From the NCBI GenBank assembly GCA_934591815.1, contig CAKTPV010000041.1, positions 1 through 9,427 of the forward strand: a stretch of DNA of 9,427 nucleotides, given 5' to 3'. This DNA comes from an uncultured Oscillospiraceae bacterium. Lineage in GTDB: Bacteria > Bacillota > Clostridia > Oscillospirales > Oscillospiraceae. Below are positions 7,744 through 9,427 of the stretch, piece by piece; position 1 is the stretch's first letter, and each line of letters begins with the position of its first letter. The notes under the pieces were generated by a model. That model did no database searches, was not told where the DNA came from, and saw nothing but the letters and a program-made list of their open reading frames with translations. A program made the translations under genes and the position numbers.

Positions 7744-7953
7744 ATGTTGTTTCGCAAGGATATCGACCCGCGCTGCGCCTACTGCGCCCGGGGCAGCCGC
7801 ATCAACGATGAGCAGGTGGTATGCGTCAAACGGGGCGTGGTATCCGCCGCTGATCGCTGCGGCGCGTTCAAGTACGATCCGCTGAAGCGTGTGCCGCCCC
7901 GTCCGGCCAAGCTGGACGCCAGCCGTCTCAGCGAGGACGATTTCAAGCTATAA
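7744..7953 (+). CDS. Small four-cysteine protein of unknown function, coupled to the Clp gene
   Basis: A 69-aa protein starting MLFRKDIDPRCAYCARGSRI and ending LSEDDFKL. Four cysteines (Cys11, Cys14, Cys27, Cys39) in a C-x2-C-x12-C-x11-C pattern suggest a zinc-ribbon-like or other metal-binding fold in the N-terminal 45 residues, followed by a basic, proline-rich tail (DPLKRVPPRP). There is no signal peptide or membrane helix. I chose ATG 7744 because TGAGGTG at 7733-7739, which contains the Clp stop codon, is a good ribosome site 4 nt upstream; a GTG at 7732 would add four residues and has no SD. Reuse of the stop as the ribosome site implies translational coupling. I recall similar short unannotated proteins in Oscillospiraceae but cannot name a family. 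Confidence 0.8.
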   Translation: MLFRKDIDPRCAYCARGSRINDEQVVCVKRGVVSAADRCGAFKYDPLKRVPPRPAKLDASRLSEDDFKL

Positions 7954-7970
7954 GACCCATATACTATAAA
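7941..7970 (+). promoter_or_regulatory. Candidate weak sigma-A promoter for the EFR1-type gene
   Basis: The 49-nt gap 7954-8002 has a sharply AT-rich core. TATAAA at 7965-7970 (5 of 6 to the -10 consensus) lies 18 nt after TTTCAA at 7941-7946 (3 of 6 to -35), which is inside the end of the upstream gene; an overlapping TATACT at 7960-7965 has no good -35. This would start a transcript near 7977 and give the EFR1 gene its own expression. The -35 is poor, so read-through from the Clp transcript remains possible. Confidence 0.3.
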
Positions 7971-8002
7971 TAATAGATTCAGGAGAGCAGGGAGGGACTG
8001 TC

Positions 8003-8830
8003 ATGCAGCCGAAGAAGGTATGGGCCGTGTATTTCAGCGGCACCGGCACAACGGAAAAGACGGTCCGGCGCATTGCGTCGGGTCTGTCCGCGGCGCTTTC
8101 CGCGCCTATGGAGGTATTCGACTTCACGCTGCCTGCTGCGCGGCAGGATGACCTGTCCTTCGGCCCGGAGGATCTGGTGGTGCTGGGCGTGCCTACCTAT
8201 GCGGGGCGCGTGCCCAACGTGCTGCTGCCCTATCTCACCGAAAAAGTCCACGGTGCCGCCACACCGGCGGTGCCTGTGGTGCTGTTCGGAAACCGGAACT
8301 TTGACGATTCCCTGATGGAGCTGCGGAATATCCTGACCGCCAACGGCTTCGTGCCGGTGGCGGCCGCCGCCTTTGTAGGCGAGCACAGCTTCTCCCGCAC
8401 GCTGGGCGCGGGGCGTCCCAACGCGGAGGATCTGACGCAGATGGATGACTTTGCCCGTGGTGCAGCGCAGAAACTCGAGGGTCTTGCCGCGCTGCCCGCC
8501 GTTCCGGTATCCGTGGCGGGGGAGGAGCCGATCCGGCCCTACTATACCCCCCGCGACCGCCACGGTGCGCCCATCAATATCCTGAAGGTCAAGCCCAGGA
8601 CGGATATGACGCTGTGCGGCGGCTGCGGCCTGTGCGCGGCGCGCTGTCCCATGGGCAGCATCGATCCCACCGACGTGTCGCAGGTCAAGGGGATCTGCAT
8701 CAAGTGCTGCGCCTGCGTGAAGGGGTGTCCTTCCGGGGCGAAGTACTTCGACGATCCCGGTTATCTCTACCACCAGCACGAGCTGGAGGAGATCTATGCC
8801 AGACCGGCGGAAAACGCTCTATTCATATAA
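8003..8830 (+). CDS. EFR1 family ferredoxin: flavodoxin domain plus two [4Fe-4S] clusters
   Basis: A 275-aa soluble electron carrier. Residues 1-160 look like a flavodoxin: the FMN phosphate loop SGTGTTEKT (12-20), a second FMN loop PTYAGRVPN (64-72) and a third, GNRNFDDS (96-103). Residues 200-250 hold two bacterial ferredoxin motifs: Cys205, Cys208, Cys211, Cys215 and Cys232, Cys235, Cys238, Cys242, with an extra Cys236. This flavodoxin-then-ferredoxin order fits the EFR1 family of anaerobes; the partner enzymes are unknown and no obvious client lies nearby. ATG 8003 has GGAGG at 7991-7995. It is the last protein gene before the rRNA operon and is followed by an 18-bp hairpin. Confidence 0.9.
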   Translation: MQPKKVWAVYFSGTGTTEKTVRRIASGLSAALSAPMEVFDFTLPAARQDDLSFGPEDLVVLGVPTYAGRVPNVLLPYLTEKVHGAATPAVPVVLFGNRNFDDSLMELRNILTANGFVPVAAAAFVGEHSFSRTLGAGRPNAEDLTQMDDFARGAAQKLEGLAALPAVPVSVAGEEPIRPYYTPRDRHGAPINILKVKPRTDMTLCGGCGLCAARCPMGSIDPTDVSQVKGICIKCCACVKGCPSGAKYFDDPGYLYHQHELEEIYARPAENALFI

Positions 8831-8847
8831 GTGAACCCTTCGTATTT

Positions 8848-8888
8848 TACGGCTCCTGTGATAAGCACAACTTATCGCAGGAGCTGTA
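8848..8888 (+). terminator. Long hairpin after the EFR1 gene, probable terminator without a clear U-run
   Basis: Arms 8848-8865 and 8871-8888 can form an 18-bp stem with two G-U wobbles (8851/8885 and 8858/8877) around a 5-nt loop CACAA. It begins 17 nt after the stop of the EFR1 gene and sits before the rRNA promoters, the right place to end the protein-gene transcript. The sequence after it (TTATCTAAGG) is only mildly T-rich, and the minus-strand side has no T-run either, so intrinsic termination would be weak; Rho or processing may take part. The inverted repeat itself is directly visible. Confidence 0.6.
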
Positions 8889-8901
8889 TTATCTAAGGTA
8901 A

Positions 8902-8950
8902 GGAAAAAGGCAAAAAAGGGGTTGCAATTGTGAGAAGGCTGTGGTATTCT
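8902..8950 (+). promoter_or_regulatory. rRNA operon promoter P1 with A-tract upstream element
   Basis: TTGCAA at 8922-8927 and TATTCT at 8945-8950 are separated by 17 nt. Two A-runs just upstream (8904-8908 and 8912-8917) resemble an UP element. The predicted start is near 8957. Location ~310 nt before the 16S gene fits the distal promoter of a tandem rrn pair. The hexamers are each 4 of 6 to consensus. Confidence 0.6.
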
Positions 8951-9000
8951 AACCAAGCTGTCCGCGAGGACAACAGCAGAGAGCCGGCAAGCGGCCAACG

Positions 9001-9059
9001 AAAATTGTCAAAAATAAGTAAAATTAGTAGTTGACAAGATGCCAGATATCTGCTATGAT
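9001..9059 (+). promoter_or_regulatory. rRNA operon promoter P2, near-consensus with UP element
   Basis: A perfect -35 TTGACA at 9031-9036, a 17-nt spacer, and -10 TATGAT at 9054-9059 preceded by TGC (an extended -10). The A/T-rich block 9001-9030 with three A-runs directly upstream has the form of an UP element that binds the RNA polymerase alpha subunit. The predicted start is near 9066, about 200 nt before the 16S 5' end. This is the strongest promoter in the window. Confidence 0.88.
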
Positions 9060-9065
9060 AATGAC

Positions 9066-9267
9066 TGTTCCGCGTGGGACGTGTACCTTGTAAATTAAAC
9101 AACGAACGAAACGAAAAGCACCAGACGGGAGCACAGAAATGTGCAACTGAAAAGACTTGGTGGAGCCGGGTTAAGTCAATTACCGGCAAAGCTAAGTATA
9201 AAAAGTTTTAAGCTATGACAAATAGCTCTGTAAAGATTAGCCCGGCGGAGACGCCGTGTTGATACGA
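9066..9267 (+). other. rRNA operon leader (pre-16S 5' region) with boxB/boxA-like elements and hairpins
   Basis: This is the transcribed, non-coding leader from the predicted P2 start to the 16S 5' end. It contains a 5-bp hairpin with GAAA loop (9131-9144), a boxA-like ACTGAAAAGAC just after it (9146-9156), a 5-bp inverted repeat GCCGG/CCGGC (9165-9169/9183-9187), a 6-bp hairpin AGCTAT/ATAGCT (9211-9216/9222-9227), a second boxA-like sequence GCTCTGTAAAGA (9225-9236), and a 5-bp GC hairpin with GAGA loop (9243-9256) 11 nt before 16S. The leader probably supports antitermination and RNase III processing with sequence downstream of 16S that is outside the window. Individual boxes are inference. 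Confidence 0.65.
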
Positions 9268-9427
9268 TTTATAGAGAGTTTGATCCTGGCTCAGGACGAA
9301 CGCTGGCGGCGTGCTTAACACATGCAAGTCGAACGAGAATCTGTGGAACAAGGATTCGTCCAAGTGAAGCGGAGGACAGTGGCGGACGGGTGAGTAACGC
9401 GTGAGGAACCTGCCTTTCAGAGGGGGA
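9268..9427 (+). rRNA. rrs: 16S ribosomal RNA, 5' end (truncated by window)
   Basis: The universal 5' 16S segment is at 9275-9294 (AGAGTTTGATC...GGCTCAG), followed by ACGAACGCTGGCGGCGTGC, CATGCAAGTCGAACGAG and the conserved GGCGGACGGGTGAGTAACGCGTG at 9381-9403. Aligning to E. coli numbering (position 8 at 9275) puts the mature 5' end near 9268; the exact base is not certain. About 160 of ~1500 nt are present. The V1 region has a GAATC/GATTC stem (9337-9341/9353-9357) and reads as Oscillospiraceae-like from memory. Confidence 0.97.

Noticed and set aside
8614..8901. 95-codon plus-strand frame overlapping the end of the EFR1 gene
   Set aside because: It is a shifted frame of the ferredoxin domain and runs through the hairpin; there is no independent ribosome site.
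9101..9117. Short ACGAA-type direct repeats in the rRNA leader
   Set aside because: Three 5-nt units with uneven spacing are too short to call a repeat feature or CRISPR; no array or spacers follow.
8893..9189. 98-codon minus-strand open frame across the rRNA promoters
   Set aside because: It lies antisense to two promoters and the rRNA leader and has no convincing coding character; AT-rich non-coding sequence gives such frames by chance.
9172..9202. Possible third rRNA promoter with TATAAA at 9197-9202
   Set aside because: No acceptable -35 lies 16-18 nt upstream; the AT-rich leader gives this hexamer by chance.
1..9427. Search for insertion sequences, CRISPR arrays, tRNA genes or defence genes
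   Set aside because: I saw no transposase or nuclease motifs, no regular repeats and no tRNA cloverleaf; gene content is core metabolism, transport and rRNA.

Overview
The window comes from a GC-rich, low-GC-phylum-type anaerobe, most likely a Clostridia/Oscillospiraceae gut bacterium of the Oscillibacter/Vescimonas/Dysosmobacter type. The basis is the first ~160 nt of a 16S rRNA gene at the right end, the order ecfA1-ecfA2-ecfT-truA (a classic Firmicutes arrangement), strong AGGAGG-type ribosome binding sites, a ClpE-like unfoldase and an EFR1-type flavodoxin-ferredoxin. The genus is inference from remembered V1 sequence patterns, not from a search. All supported genes are on the + strand.

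Layout. Positions 1-134 hold the C-terminal end of an unrecognised protein. Positions 157-2686 encode the energising module of an energy-coupling-factor (ECF) vitamin/metal importer: two ATPases (EcfA1, EcfA2) and the transmembrane coupling protein EcfT. No substrate-binding S component is present, as expected for a shared group II module. truA (tRNA pseudouridine synthase, 2706-3461) follows, and its stop overlaps the start of a single-pass membrane protein with a beta-propeller-like exterior domain (probable DUF5711 type). A CvpA-family membrane protein comes next. Tight spacing or overlaps from 157 to 5319 suggest one transcription unit.

After a 79-nt gap comes a two-AAA Clp unfoldase (5399-7735). 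It has an N-terminal four-cysteine zinc finger instead of a Clp-N domain and keeps a VGF ClpP-docking loop. A 69-aa four-cysteine protein overlaps it in its Shine-Dalgarno and is probably translationally coupled. After a short AT-rich gap with a weak promoter-like sequence comes an EFR1-type protein (flavodoxin fold plus two [4Fe-4S] clusters).

Positions 8831-9267 are non-coding but dense in signals: a long dyad just after the EFR1 gene, then two sigma-A-type promoters with A-rich upstream elements, a ~200-nt rRNA leader with boxB/boxA-like elements and GNRA-capped hairpins, and the 16S rRNA 5' end from about 9268. Most of the window is ordinary core genome. The less familiar parts are the truA-DUF5711-CvpA cluster, the Clp/four-cysteine-protein pair and the structured rRNA leader. 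I do not see a clearly new defence or mobile system.
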